A stretch of 64,000 nt of DNA from Clostridium sp. UBA699 (GTDB lineage Bacteria > Bacillota > Clostridia > Clostridiales > Clostridiaceae), in assembly GCA_002298915.1 (NCBI GenBank), contig DBML01000025.1, positions 1 through 64,000 on the forward strand, in the 5' to 3' direction. Positions 18,541-27,961 of the stretch are shown piece by piece. The position numbers were made by a program, and so were the translations under genes. Position 1 is the first letter of the stretch; the number at the start of each line of letters is the position of its first letter. The notes below the pieces were generated by a model, which worked only from the letters and a program-made list of their open reading frames with translations, ran no database searches and was not told the origin of the DNA.

Positions 18541-19815
18541 CTATTGACCATAGTTTTGCGGAGTATACTTAAGATAATAATATTCGAAAATAACCATAAT
18601 CACCGGCAATAAGATGATTCTTTGCGGATCTGTTACAATAATAGTTGCCGATGTAAAAATTAAAAAGGTAATAATCCCTATTAACTCGATATAATACACA
18701 GCATCTTTGTATTTTTTGAGTCTTAATAACATGTAAAACAATTTAATAATAATACCAATAAACCAGCTCGCCCCTAATAATCCAAAGATGCTTACAAGAC
18801 CTACAATGCCAACATCCGTTGTATATAGATACCCTTGATATCCGTGTACTAAAGTAAATGCATCTGTTCCTTCAAGTGGCCGAACAAATCCCATACCAAA
18901 AAACATATTTTCTTTAATTATTTGAATATAATAATTTAATGCTTCTAACCTATACATATTACTTACTTTATTTACTGGATCGTTAAAAGATGCGAAAAAC
19001 ATTTGAGTAGTATTTAGGTTGGAGATGTATGCTATTGCTAAAACTGTTAGCATTAAAATCAAAGATTTCTTTAAAAAATTGTTCTGGGCTTTAAACAGAA
19101 TCATTATTATTATACTGATTACCTCACAGATTATTAAGATTCTTGTCTGACAGACAAATAACAAATAATATGATGAAAAGAAGAAACTAACTACATTTAA
19201 CAAATTATTGCCCTCAATTATTTTTTTACCTTTAAGAACTTCAGAAAATGACAAAATGATTCCGAGACTAATTAATGTAGAAGCAAACGTTAATCTAATA
19301 TTACCATTTCTAAATGGCAGATCTTTCATATCGAATACTGTGGTTTTTAAAAAATAAACGCCGCCAGCATTATACTTTATCGATTGTATAATGAAAATTA
19401 TTGATAATATCAAAGAAAATGAAATAATCACTTTTTTTATAAATCCTATACTCCCTATTTTTTTAATATAGAACATTAGAATATAATAAAATAATATTAT
19501 TAAAAAATAATAGCTTGACATTAAAATATTTTTAAAACCTTGATGGTAATTAATATAACTAAGAATGATTTCACTAATAAACATAACTATAAAGAGGACC
19601 ATTATTCTATTAAATTTAAATTGCTTAATTTTATACATTTTCTTAGTTGATACAATTATTGAGAAGACTGTAATAATAATAACCAAAAATATAATAAATT
19701 TATTGCTATAATTATTAAATTTCGATATTATTTTAGGCATTGGTATTAAATAAAAAAATCTGCTTTCTAATAAAAAAATTATTATAATAATGTTCTTTAT
19801 AATAATATTACTCAT
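18541..19815 (-). CDS. Candidate capsule repeat-unit polymerase (Wzy-like)
   Basis: A 424-residue, very hydrophobic protein with about 11 predicted membrane helices and the most AT-rich composition of the locus. It has the periplasmic-loop feature of Wzy proteins (GFVRPLEGTDAFTLVHGYQ near residue 305). Sequence similarity within this group is low, so the role is inferred from topology and its place beside wzx. AAAGGAGA precedes the second of two ATGs; the first runs into a stop. Confidence 0.65.
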   Translation of the reverse strand: MSNIIIKNIIIIIFLLESRFFYLIPMPKIISKFNNYSNKFIIFLVIIITVFSIIVSTKKMYKIKQFKFNRIMVLFIVMFISEIILSYINYHQGFKNILMSSYYFLIILFYYILMFYIKKIGSIGFIKKVIISFSLILSIIFIIQSIKYNAGGVYFLKTTVFDMKDLPFRNGNIRLTFASTLISLGIILSFSEVLKGKKIIEGNNLLNVVSFFFSSYYLLFVCQTRILIICEVISIIIMILFKAQNNFLKKSLILMLTVLAIAYISNLNTTQMFFASFNDPVNKVSNMYRLEALNYYIQIIKENMFFGMGFVRPLEGTDAFTLVHGYQGYLYTTDVGIVGLVSIFGLLGASWFIGIIIKLFYMLLRLKKYKDAVYYIELIGIITFLIFTSATIIVTDPQRIILLPVIMVIFEYYYLKYTPQNYGQ

Positions 19816-19994
19816 ACATATGTCTCCTTTAATTTTTGCATGAAAAATTTAATGTTTTAATATGGTCTTAATTGATCATTAATAATCGTATTCTTATGTG
19901 CTCACTGCCCACTCCATACTCACATATTAAAACACAAAAATATAAGTTTTGATTGTAAAATATCAATTTTAGTGCAAAGCATCTGATTAATTCA

Positions 19995-20885
19995 CTATCC
20001 CTTATTCATTATATTGTATAAAATACGTGCTGAATGCCTACTATGTTTTAAAATAAAAAGTGATTTTTTAATTGGAGAATTCATAATAAGATTTGTACTT
20101 GAGTCCTCTTTATGCAATATTTTTATACTTGGATTATATACAGTTTTGAAATTGTTTTTTTTGCAAATATAATATAGTATATCCTCTTCCATATACATAT
20201 AGGTTTCTGGAAAAAATGCATAATCAAAACCTTCAAGATATAATGGTGATAATATTATGCATGCTCCATGCAATTGAATATTCTCAAGTTCTTTATTAAT
20301 ATATTTATTTTGATTTACTATTGTAGTGCAATATATTCCCAACATGTTTTTTAATGCAGTAATAAGCTTCTGAGAATGGGTTATATACTTGAGATAAGTT
20401 TTTATATATAAAAAATCAATTTGTCTTATTAAAGATTTCACTTCTTTTTTTTGAAGCCCGTTTAACCTAATAAGATTTGGATTTTGATGACATTTGTCTT
20501 TTGTACTAACTATATCTGGTCCCAACACATAATAATGAGTTCTGTTAAAAGTTTCTATTACAAGATCAATAAAATTCGATTGCTCTATAATTGTGTCATT
20601 ATTTATTAAAATAACAAAATCTGAATTTAATCTCTCCTTTGCATAAATAAATCCTAGATTGTTACCTTTTGCAAATCCTAAATTTTCATTACTTAGAATC
20701 ACTTCAATATCATTGTTATCTAAATAAATTTCTTTCAAGTGCTTTCCACTACTATCTGGAGAATTATTGTCTACTATTACTATAGAATAATTGTTATAAT
20801 TTACATTATTTAATATTGATTCCACACATTCTATTGTATCGTTAAGTGCTAAATAATGTAATATTACAAAGCAAACATTTATCAA
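19995..20885 (-). CDS. Family 2 glycosyltransferase
   Basis: A 296-residue GT-A-fold transferase. It has the typical N-terminus with VDNNSPDSSGKHL, then ENLGFAKGNNLGF and LINNDT as the metal-binding acidic motif. FFPETYMYMEEDILYYICKK follows, as in WbbL-like rhamnosyltransferases. The start is TTG with GAGGGTG eight bases upstream. It should add one sugar of the repeat unit at the cytoplasmic membrane face; donor and acceptor cannot be read from sequence. Confidence 0.8.
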   Translation of the reverse strand: MINVCFVILHYLALNDTIECVESILNNVNYNNYSIVIVDNNSPDSSGKHLKEIYLDNNDIEVILSNENLGFAKGNNLGFIYAKERLNSDFVILINNDTIIEQSNFIDLVIETFNRTHYYVLGPDIVSTKDKCHQNPNLIRLNGLQKKEVKSLIRQIDFLYIKTYLKYITHSQKLITALKNMLGIYCTTIVNQNKYINKELENIQLHGACIILSPLYLEGFDYAFFPETYMYMEEDILYYICKKNNFKTVYNPSIKILHKEDSSTNLIMNSPIKKSLFILKHSRHSARILYNIMNKG

Positions 20886-20982
20886 CTATTATACACCCTC
20901 TTTCTTACATTTTTGTGATGTTTGATACTTCCTTCGTTTGAAACATTTTTAGTGGTATTATAGGGGTATCAGTTTGAATTGG

Positions 20983-22140
20983 TTATTTATTACAACCTAT
21001 AACTTCCTCGTATAGATTAAATAATTTGCTTGCGTTGTTTTTAGCTGTAAAATTTTTCGACGCAAAATCATGTCCATTTTTGCCCATTTCGAGCCTTAAA
21101 AATGGATTGTCAACTAATAATTTAATTTTTTCAGATAATTCAATAATGTTGTTTTCTGTATATAATAATCCATTATAGTTATTTATAATCAATTCAATGG
21201 TTGCACCTGTATTTGAGCCAATTATTGGATTCCCACTCATCATAGCTTCAACAGTAACTCTACCAAAAGCCTCTTTTTTTGAACATACTAATTCCAAATC
21301 CATTACGTCTCTAATTTTATCTATTTCTTCAGTATATCCTAAAAATTTTATATTACTTTCTATTCTTTTTTGTTTCACTAATTGTTCTAAATAATCCATA
21401 TATCCATTTTCATCAGAGCCTGCTAAAAAAAGAAAAATGTTTTTATATCCAAAATCATTAATAAGTTTTTCTATAGCTAATATCGCTTGCTTTTGACCTT
21501 TATTTTCCTTTATTGCACCAGCTAATAGTATGTTGAATTCCTTTTTATTTAAAATATTAACTTTTTCGCTCAAATCTCTTTCTTCTACGCCATTATAAAT
21601 CAGTTCCAGTTTATCATGGATAATCTCACTAGCATACTTTTCGTAAACTGCTTTTGATATTGCTATAACCCTTGAGGAATTTTCATTAATAAAATTTATG
21701 CATTTAGATCTTCTATTAATGAATTTTAAATTGTGATCTTCTTCGCCAAACTCTCTGATATGCCAAATATGTGGGATTCCTGTAATTTTCGATACTAAAG
21801 CACCCATATTTATTACAGATGAATTTGAATGTATTATATCAATTTGGTTATTAAATGCAATTTTAGCAATATTTTGCGCTGCTGTATAATTTACAATTTG
21901 AGTTTTTATTTTTGGAATGAATATATTCCTATTTTGGGGTATCATCCACCAATTATAATACAGTTTATAATAATTAATTTTTCTTATTTTTAATTCATTT
22001 TCAAGAAGTCCATTCCCTATATGGGGTATGATAACTGTTATATGTACATCCTTATTACTTATTACTCTGTCAATAATCCCCAAAAGGGACCTTGTTCCCC
22101 CACCTAAAGCGTTCTCATGATTTATATACATAATGTTCAT
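20983..22140 (-). CDS. Family 4 glycosyltransferase
   Basis: A 385-residue GT-B-fold enzyme with an N-terminal GGGTRSL loop. The GT4 C-terminal signature is present: LLAGAIKENKGQKQAI, then SKKEAFGRVTVEAMMSGNPIIGSNTGATIELI with the E-x7-E catalytic/nucleotide-binding motif. The ribosome binding site is weak (GGGGTT). Probably a retaining transferase of the repeat unit; the sugar is unknown. Confidence 0.82.
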   Translation of the reverse strand: MNIMYINHENALGGGTRSLLGIIDRVISNKDVHITVIIPHIGNGLLENELKIRKINYYKLYYNWWMIPQNRNIFIPKIKTQIVNYTAAQNIAKIAFNNQIDIIHSNSSVINMGALVSKITGIPHIWHIREFGEEDHNLKFINRRSKCINFINENSSRVIAISKAVYEKYASEIIHDKLELIYNGVEERDLSEKVNILNKKEFNILLAGAIKENKGQKQAILAIEKLINDFGYKNIFLFLAGSDENGYMDYLEQLVKQKRIESNIKFLGYTEEIDKIRDVMDLELVCSKKEAFGRVTVEAMMSGNPIIGSNTGATIELIINNYNGLLYTENNIIELSEKIKLLVDNPFLRLEMGKNGHDFASKNFTAKNNASKLFNLYEEVIGCNK

Positions 22141-22205
22141 TCATCTAACCCCGTTCTAATATCTGTTAATATCTATTCTTCGATGTCGACATACTTACTA
22201 CAAAA

Positions 22206-23093
22206 TTACCCACTAAACTTACCAAACTTATTTCTTTTATAATCCTTATATCCTTTTAAAATCATGTTAAATTTTTCAATTTTATCACTTTCAAACAATA
22301 TGATCTTAATATTTTCTTTGACAAAGTTTATTTTATCATTCTTTTGAACATTTTTTAATTGTTCAAATTGTTTCCAAGTATAAAACCTATTTCTTGTTTT
22401 ATAATATTGCCTTAAAGCAGAATGATTTGTAACAGGAACATTCTTTTTGAAGAACTTCCTTATTTGTGTGTTGCCAAGGCTGTGTAGTAAAATAGCATTG
22501 TCTATTTTCAATAATTTATAGCCATTCACTACAAGCCTATAGCAAAATTCGTGATCAACATAGTCAATAAATAATTTGTCTTCAAATAAACCTACATTGT
22601 TGAATACATCAGTCTTGACTAAATTTCCGGATGCTATATCTGTATATACATTTTTGCAACTAAAATTAGTAAGGGTAGATTTAATTCTATCCGTGTTTTT
22701 TATAAGTCCTTTTTCAGTATTCGATGGAAATAAACTAACTGTATTTTGCTTTTCAATTTCATTAAGTGAGTTGTAGCATTTTAGCATTGATTTAACCATA
22801 TTTTCTGTAGCTTCGCTATCATTATCCATAGTCAAAACCCATTTGTATTTTTTTTTCAAAGCATATCTGACTCCTTGATTTAATGCATAAGCTATCCCTT
22901 CATTCTGATAATTAAATATTACTCGTATATCAAATTTTTTTTCTAATTCTTTTAAAACTTCTATAGTTTCTTTATCGGATCCATTATCAATTATAACTAC
23001 TTTATCAACCTGATCATATACAGAGTAAAAACATTTATAAAAACTTCTTCCAATATTGTACGTAACAATAATACAACAAATATTATTAATCAC
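22206..23093 (-). CDS. Family 2 glycosyltransferase, rhamnosyltransferase-like
   Basis: A 295-residue protein resembling the RfbF/RfbN rhamnosyltransferase group: IIVTYN, VVIIDNGSDKET, NEGIAYALNQGV and the metal motif TMDNDS. The start is GTG (23093-23091) with GAGGAATAAA upstream. With the dTDP-rhamnose genes in the same locus, rhamnose is a reasonable donor guess. Confidence 0.8.
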   Translation of the reverse strand: MINNICCIIVTYNIGRSFYKCFYSVYDQVDKVVIIDNGSDKETIEVLKELEKKFDIRVIFNYQNEGIAYALNQGVRYALKKKYKWVLTMDNDSEATENMVKSMLKCYNSLNEIEKQNTVSLFPSNTEKGLIKNTDRIKSTLTNFSCKNVYTDIASGNLVKTDVFNNVGLFEDKLFIDYVDHEFCYRLVVNGYKLLKIDNAILLHSLGNTQIRKFFKKNVPVTNHSALRQYYKTRNRFYTWKQFEQLKNVQKNDKINFVKENIKIILFESDKIEKFNMILKGYKDYKRNKFGKFSG

Positions 23094-23370
23094 ACTTTAT
23101 TCCTCATATTTCATTTATTATTTTTTTAAGTTACTATGCCATAGAAAAAAATCGCAATCCATTTGATTATTATTTCCATTTAAAAATTTCTGTAATTTAT
23201 TCTCAATTATATATGGTTGACAATCTTTATATCTGGGAAACCTAAAGGGCATATTATATGAACTTTAAAGCATCTTGGCTTTAAAGCTTAATAAATACCT
23301 TTATTCATTGTGCTCTATTTGAATGTGAACTGACGCATTGCAGAAATAAACTATATGAATCTCAAATAAT

Positions 23371-24369
23371 CTATGTAATTATTTCATCGATATTATAAAG
23401 TTTATTACCAGTTTTATTTTCAAAATATTTTTTTTTATTTATCATTTTCTCCTTTTTATTTAAAGCTTCCCTAAAATACTTTATATTAAATTGTTCAAAA
23501 ACAATCATATAACACGCAAGTAAAAATTGTCGTTTCATTATATTAAATTTATATTTTTTTGAAAAACCATCAACATCATTTTTCCAAAGCATAAACAAAT
23601 GATTCCTAAATGATATTCCTCTTAAAAACTTAGACTGATCTTTTCTGTTTTTAATAAAACCAATTAATCCTCCTCTACTTCCACCTAATCCTCTTCCATG
23701 ATAAGCTATAGCTTTGGGATAATATATATTTTTAAATCCTGCCAAATTCAATCTCCATGATAAATCAACATCTTCTTTATAAGCAAAAAAATCTTCATCA
23801 AAGTATTCTTCGTTAATTTTTATTACTTCTAAAGCGCTTCTTCGATATAATGGAGCTGCTCCGCAAACACCAAACACCCGTTCTGTTTTATCGAACTGAC
23901 CTAAATCTTCTTCATCTTGTCCTCTATCTATACAGCGGGTATTTTTAAACATAATAATTCCGGCGCTATCTATATAGTTTAATTTTTTGTCATTATTAAA
24001 ATCATACTTCAATAATTTTCCGGATAGAGCCCCTATCGACTCGTCAGTTTCAATATATTTATACATGTTTTCTATAAAATTCGGCTCCATTATAATATCT
24101 GGATTAAGTATCATTACATATTTTCCTCTCGATAATTTAATCCCTTGATTGGCTGCCCCTGCATAACCATTATTAATCTCATTTTTTATCAGTCGAATAT
24201 TCTCACACTTGAATTCTTTTTTTATGTATTCAAAAGAACCGTCTATAGATTCATTATCAATAAATATTACTTCCGTATTTTCATGTGTTTGATTTAATAT
24301 AGAGTTCATTGATCGTTTTAGATATGATTTATTGTTGTAATTAATTATCACTAAACTAATTAAATTCAT
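23371..24369 (-). CDS. Family 2 glycosyltransferase, WbbL-like
   Basis: A 332-residue GT2 enzyme with LVIINYNN, FIDNESIDGS, INNGYAGAANQGI and the acidic motif LNPDI. EDVDLSWRLNLAGF and YHGRG follow in the C-terminal half. The ribosome binding site is AAGGAATGA. A 277-base AT-rich gap without features separates it from the next gene downstream (22206-23093). Donor unknown; the family includes rhamnosyltransferases. Confidence 0.82.
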   Translation of the reverse strand: MNLISLVIINYNNKSYLKRSMNSILNQTHENTEVIFIDNESIDGSFEYIKKEFKCENIRLIKNEINNGYAGAANQGIKLSRGKYVMILNPDIIMEPNFIENMYKYIETDESIGALSGKLLKYDFNNDKKLNYIDSAGIIMFKNTRCIDRGQDEEDLGQFDKTERVFGVCGAAPLYRRSALEVIKINEEYFDEDFFAYKEDVDLSWRLNLAGFKNIYYPKAIAYHGRGLGGSRGGLIGFIKNRKDQSKFLRGISFRNHLFMLWKNDVDGFSKKYKFNIMKRQFLLACYMIVFEQFNIKYFREALNKKEKMINKKKYFENKTGNKLYNIDEIIT

Positions 24370-24405
24370 TTAACTCATTCCTTATTTGATATTTATTGAG
24401 AGATC

Positions 24406-25254
24406 TTATATTTGTAAATGATTCTTATAAGCGATTCCATATTTTCTATAGAATTTAAACATACTGCTTAAATGAACGAATGTTAACTTATTTATTTTTT
24501 TTATACTATCTTGACTGTGTAAATGAACCATTTGTGCTTGAGGATAGTATAATATTTTTTTATTTATTTGTCTCATTTTATAACACAAATCTACATCTTC
24601 AAAGTACATAAAGTATTCTTTACTGAACCCCCCAATTAATAGAAACTCCTCTTTTCTACACAATATGCAGGATCCCATAACCCAGTCTACAAATGTTTTT
24701 TCAGTATGTTGATAGTCTATCATTAAGTACTTATCATTCAATTTTTTAACTACTTCTTTTCTAACAAGTTTTTTTATTGGTGTCCTAGCTATTATAAACT
24801 CACTAAAACTCAGAAATCTCCTACATGAATATTGTAATGACATATCTTTATTTAATAATTGACACGCTACTATTCCAACATCTTTATTGAACAATAACAT
24901 TTCATACATTTTATCAACTGATTGATCTAAAACAATAACATCTGGATTTAATAATAAGCTGTACATTCCCCTAGAAATTTTAACACCTAAATTATTAGCA
25001 GCTCCGAATCCAGAATTAAATTCATTGTTAATTATTTTTATATTATCCACGCAATTATATCTTTTGGAAAGATACTCATAACTTTCATTAGGCGAATTGT
25101 TATCGATAACTATAACTTCATATTTTATCTTTTTAACATTTTCCAGAATTGAATCAATACATTTTTCTGTAAGTAAAAACTTATTATAGTTAACTATTAT
25201 TATTGAAACATCGATATCAACATCATTCACTTTACTTTTACACTGCACATTCAT
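24406..25254 (-). CDS. Family 2 glycosyltransferase, WbbL-like
   Basis: A 282-residue GT2 transferase: IIIVNYNKF, VIDNNSPNES, NSGFGAANNLGV, LLNPDV and YFEDVDLCYKM are the expected ordered motifs. I use ATG 25254 with GGGGCG upstream; an in-frame TTG at 25269 has no site. It is similar in type to the following gene (23371-24369), and the two may be ancient duplicates. It is the first gene of the AT-rich transferase block, downstream of a long hairpin. Confidence 0.8.
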   Translation of the reverse strand: MNVQCKSKVNDVDIDVSIIIVNYNKFLLTEKCIDSILENVKKIKYEVIVIDNNSPNESYEYLSKRYNCVDNIKIINNEFNSGFGAANNLGVKISRGMYSLLLNPDVIVLDQSVDKMYEMLLFNKDVGIVACQLLNKDMSLQYSCRRFLSFSEFIIARTPIKKLVRKEVVKKLNDKYLMIDYQHTEKTFVDWVMGSCILCRKEEFLLIGGFSKEYFMYFEDVDLCYKMRQINKKILYYPQAQMVHLHSQDSIKKINKLTFVHLSSMFKFYRKYGIAYKNHLQI

Positions 25255-25401
25255 ATAACAACGCCCCAAACATTAATATTAACTCATAGCCTATCAATGC
25301 AAATCTATCCAAATACAATCTATATCAAGACTTGTCACTTTGATTCAAATAATATTTTACTCATACTTATTTAAACAGGTTCAGCTCATATGTTGCATGT
25401 T

Positions 25402-25453
25402 AAACCTCCTCTTATAACTTCATGTAATATATAAAAGTCATAGGAGGAGGTTT
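25402..25453. other. 18-bp hairpin between the primer transferase and the AT-rich glycosyltransferase block
   Basis: The left arm (25402-25419, AAACCTCCTCTTATAACT) pairs with the right arm (25436-25453) with one wobble and one mismatch around a 16-base loop. On the plus strand it is followed by TATTTTC; on the minus strand, the direction of the capsule genes, there is no clear U-tract. It could be a processing or attenuation structure within the operon. It lies at the composition boundary. Confidence 0.5.
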
Positions 25454-25495
25454 ATTTTCAATTGAGCATATCATTGGTCAATACTATAACTACTA

Positions 25496-26899
25496 TCAAA
25501 CTGATCCAACTCTCCCCAGTACAACCAGCGCTGTCTTGATAATAATCTTAAGATCTAACCCCAGAGACCAGTTCTTAATGTACTCTCTGTCAAGAGCCAC
25601 CACTTCCTCGAAGTCCGTGATGTTACTCCTACCGCTCACCTGCCACATTCCAGTCAATCCGGGCTTTGCAGCCAATCTGCTTTTGTGGTGATAATCGTAC
25701 TGCATGTATTCCTCGTAGGTTGGAGGCCTTGTCCCAACAAGACTCATATCCCCTTTAAGTATGTTGAAGAACTGTGGCAGTTCGTCTATAGAACTGCTCC
25801 TAAGGAATCGGCCGATCGGAATCACCCTAGGATCATCGTCCATCTTGAACATGAGTCCGCTCATCTTGTTGTGGGCCATTAGCTCCTTCTTACGTTCTTC
25901 CGCATCCATATACATGGATCTGAATTTATAGATTTTAAAACTCCTTCCATTCCTTCCCACTCGAACCTGAGAAAAGAATATCGGTCCTGGCGACTGTATG
26001 TATATTATAGGGGCAAATACTATGTACGCGACTGCTGCAGCAAGCATTCCTACACCACCTGCCACTATGTCCACAGTCCTTTTAAGGACTATCTGTCTCG
26101 TCGTAACTGTATTGATGCTCGTCGTAACTACAGTGAATCCGTTGATCTCCTCAACCACCGCATTCGGCATCCTGCTTGATATTCTGTCTATGTTTATATG
26201 TACTGTGATCCCCATCTCCAGAAACTTGTTCGTAAGTTCTTCAATCCTTGCGTCCCTAGCGTTCAGGAGCACCTCGTCAATGACATTCTTCTTTGAAAAT
26301 TCAAAGAGGTTTTCGAAACTTGTTACTACAGGCACTCCGCAGATCTTATGTCCGGTCAGATCTTCATCGATTATGACAATTCCCTTAAGCTTCAATGCGC
26401 TGTACTCATTTGTTAAAAGCCTTTCAACGTTGTCCTGGACCATGGCTTTCTTTGTAATAAGGAGCAGATACTCGGAATTCCTCCCGGCTTTTGCCGCCTT
26501 CACTATGTAGCTCTTTAGCATGACGTGCAATATGTACATCAGTATGCAGTTCACCATGAAGAAGATGAACAGCATGAACCTTGAGTACTCATATGACTGC
26601 TTTGTGAAGAACAGGAATGCGAGCATGCCAGAAACAAGAATCAGATTGTACTTGAGCACCGCCTTGAACCTCTGTAGGTAGCCACGTCTTAACACCCCGG
26701 AATAGCACTCGGTGAAGAACACAATGCAGAAATGCATGAGAACCAGGAATACCCCCCAATACTTGTACTCCCATGACATGGTAGGCAATTCCCCATATCT
26801 TAGCAAGTATGCTATTAGCAGAGATACCTGCATGCACAGGAGGTCAGTCAAGATGAAATCAAGATGCTTTATCCAGCTGTGCCTCATTAACTTGTACAT
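25496..26899 (-). CDS. Polyprenyl-phosphate sugar-1-phosphate transferase (priming enzyme)
   Basis: A 467-residue WbaP/WcaJ-type enzyme that starts repeat-unit assembly by moving a sugar phosphate to undecaprenyl phosphate. The N-terminal half has four to five membrane helices and a CoA-binding-like domain (about 145-255). The C-terminal bacterial sugar transferase domain (about 275-467) begins with KRTVDIV and has SPGPIFFSQVRVGRNG, FKIYKFRSM, SSIDELPQFFNIL-type and GLTGMWQVSGRS motifs. AAGGGGGTGA precedes the ATG. It is more GC-rich than the downstream glycosyltransferases. Confidence 0.92.
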   Translation of the reverse strand: MYKLMRHSWIKHLDFILTDLLCMQVSLLIAYLLRYGELPTMSWEYKYWGVFLVLMHFCIVFFTECYSGVLRRGYLQRFKAVLKYNLILVSGMLAFLFFTKQSYEYSRFMLFIFFMVNCILMYILHVMLKSYIVKAAKAGRNSEYLLLITKKAMVQDNVERLLTNEYSALKLKGIVIIDEDLTGHKICGVPVVTSFENLFEFSKKNVIDEVLLNARDARIEELTNKFLEMGITVHINIDRISSRMPNAVVEEINGFTVVTTSINTVTTRQIVLKRTVDIVAGGVGMLAAAVAYIVFAPIIYIQSPGPIFFSQVRVGRNGRSFKIYKFRSMYMDAEERKKELMAHNKMSGLMFKMDDDPRVIPIGRFLRSSSIDELPQFFNILKGDMSLVGTRPPTYEEYMQYDYHHKSRLAAKPGLTGMWQVSGRSNITDFEEVVALDREYIKNWSLGLDLKIIIKTALVVLGRVGSV

Positions 26900-27153
26900 T
26901 TCTTCACCCCCTTTGCTTGCTACTCGAATCTATTCACACATTATTCCCACAATCTTTGCTATACCATTATATATCTCTGTTTGCCATTGCTCAACCTTGG
27001 CAATACCAGTCTAAGCCCTTCATATCCCACTATCACAGGCATGCCCTTATTTTGAAGGTTTTCCTTCATTTGCAGATTTGTGAATTCTCGATTTAACCGG
27101 TTTTTTCTCAATATTCCTCGCTGTTTCTTTATGAAACACCCTTCGACATCGAG

Positions 27154-27159
27154 TGTCAA
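27154..27159 (-). promoter_or_regulatory. Possible -35 box of an internal capsule promoter
   Basis: A perfect TTGACA on the minus strand (27159-27154) lies in the 293-base gap before the primer transferase. It is flanked by a GTGTC/GACAC inverted repeat. The -10 is poor (TTTCAT at 17 bases or TTCATA at 18), so this is a weak call. Confidence 0.25.
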
Positions 27160-27181
27160 TTTACGACACTGTTTTTGGGGA

Positions 27182-27205
27182 TGAAAAAGGAGCTAATCCC
27201 GCTCC
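27182..27205 (-). terminator. Weak terminator overlapping the end of the BY-kinase gene
   Basis: On the minus strand GGAGC (27205-27201) and GCTCC (27193-27189) form a short stem that contains the stop codon, followed by TTTTTC. The stem is only 5 bp, so partial read-through into the downstream capsule genes is likely. Confidence 0.4.
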
Positions 27206-27927
27206 GTCTTCCTCTTCTTGAAACTCCTGTCCTTATGTTTTTCGCCGTCCACTCCGTAGTAGTACTTGCCGTAATACCCATAGTAGCCCTTGCCGCTGAG
27301 GTTTATCTTATTCAAAACAACGCCCAGTATCTTAGCGTTCACGTTGTCAAGAAGCTCTTTTGCCTTTGCCGCCGCATCCCTGTCAGCTTCACCTGAAGCG
27401 ATTGTCAATATGTAGCCGTCTATGTAGCTCGAAAGAAGCTGCGCATCCGTCACCATCAGGAGCGGAGGCGTGTCTATGATTATGAAGTCGAGCTGGCCCC
27501 TTAGTGAGCTCACAAAATTCTTCATCTTGGAGGATGATAAGAGTTCCGATGGGTTCGGAGGCTTCACCCCCGAGGTCAGCAGAAGCAAGTTCTCGACACC
27601 GGACTTCTGAACCGCCAGCGAGAAGTTCGAATCGTCCGCCAGCATGTTGGAAAGCCCTTTCTCGTTGGAAACCCCGAAAACCTTGTGCTGCCTCGGCTTC
27701 CTCTGGTCGCAGTCTATGAGGAGTGTCTTCTTCCCCGCCTGAGCCGTAACAACAGCCAGGTTCGCCGCTATCGTTGACTTGCCCTCGCCCGGGCCAGTGC
27801 TTGTCACCGCCACCACCTGGACCTTCTTGTCTATGGATGAAAACTGTATGTTCGTCCTCAGCGTCCTGTATGCTTCTGCTACAGGTGACGTTGGGTTGTT
27901 CAGCGTAATCAAATTCTCTTTAATCAT
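27193..27927 (-). CDS. Bacterial tyrosine kinase of the capsule locus (CpsD/YwqD type)
   Basis: A 244-residue BY-kinase, the cytoplasmic half of the split Wzc system. It has Walker A STGPGEGKST, Walker A' LLIDCDQRKP and Walker B FIIIDTPP. The tail is a Tyr/Gly cluster (GYYGYYGKYYYG) whose tyrosines are the usual autophosphorylation sites, followed by a basic end. ATG 27927 is preceded by GGAGTAGGT; the frame to 27945 would need a TTG without a site. It needs the membrane activator encoded two genes upstream and is opposed by the adjacent phosphatase. Confidence 0.9.
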   Translation of the reverse strand: MIKENLITLNNPTSPVAEAYRTLRTNIQFSSIDKKVQVVAVTSTGPGEGKSTIAANLAVVTAQAGKKTLLIDCDQRKPRQHKVFGVSNEKGLSNMLADDSNFSLAVQKSGVENLLLLTSGVKPPNPSELLSSSKMKNFVSSLRGQLDFIIIDTPPLLMVTDAQLLSSYIDGYILTIASGEADRDAAAKAKELLDNVNAKILGVVLNKINLSGKGYYGYYGKYYYGVDGEKHKDRSFKKRKTERD

Positions 27928-27961
27928 TATACCTACTCCGATCAATATGTATTTCCTGCAA

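Noticed and set aside
26959..27159. 66-codon minus-strand frame before the primer transferase
   Set aside because: It would start at a TTG without a ribosome binding site, and the TTGACA there fits a promoter better.
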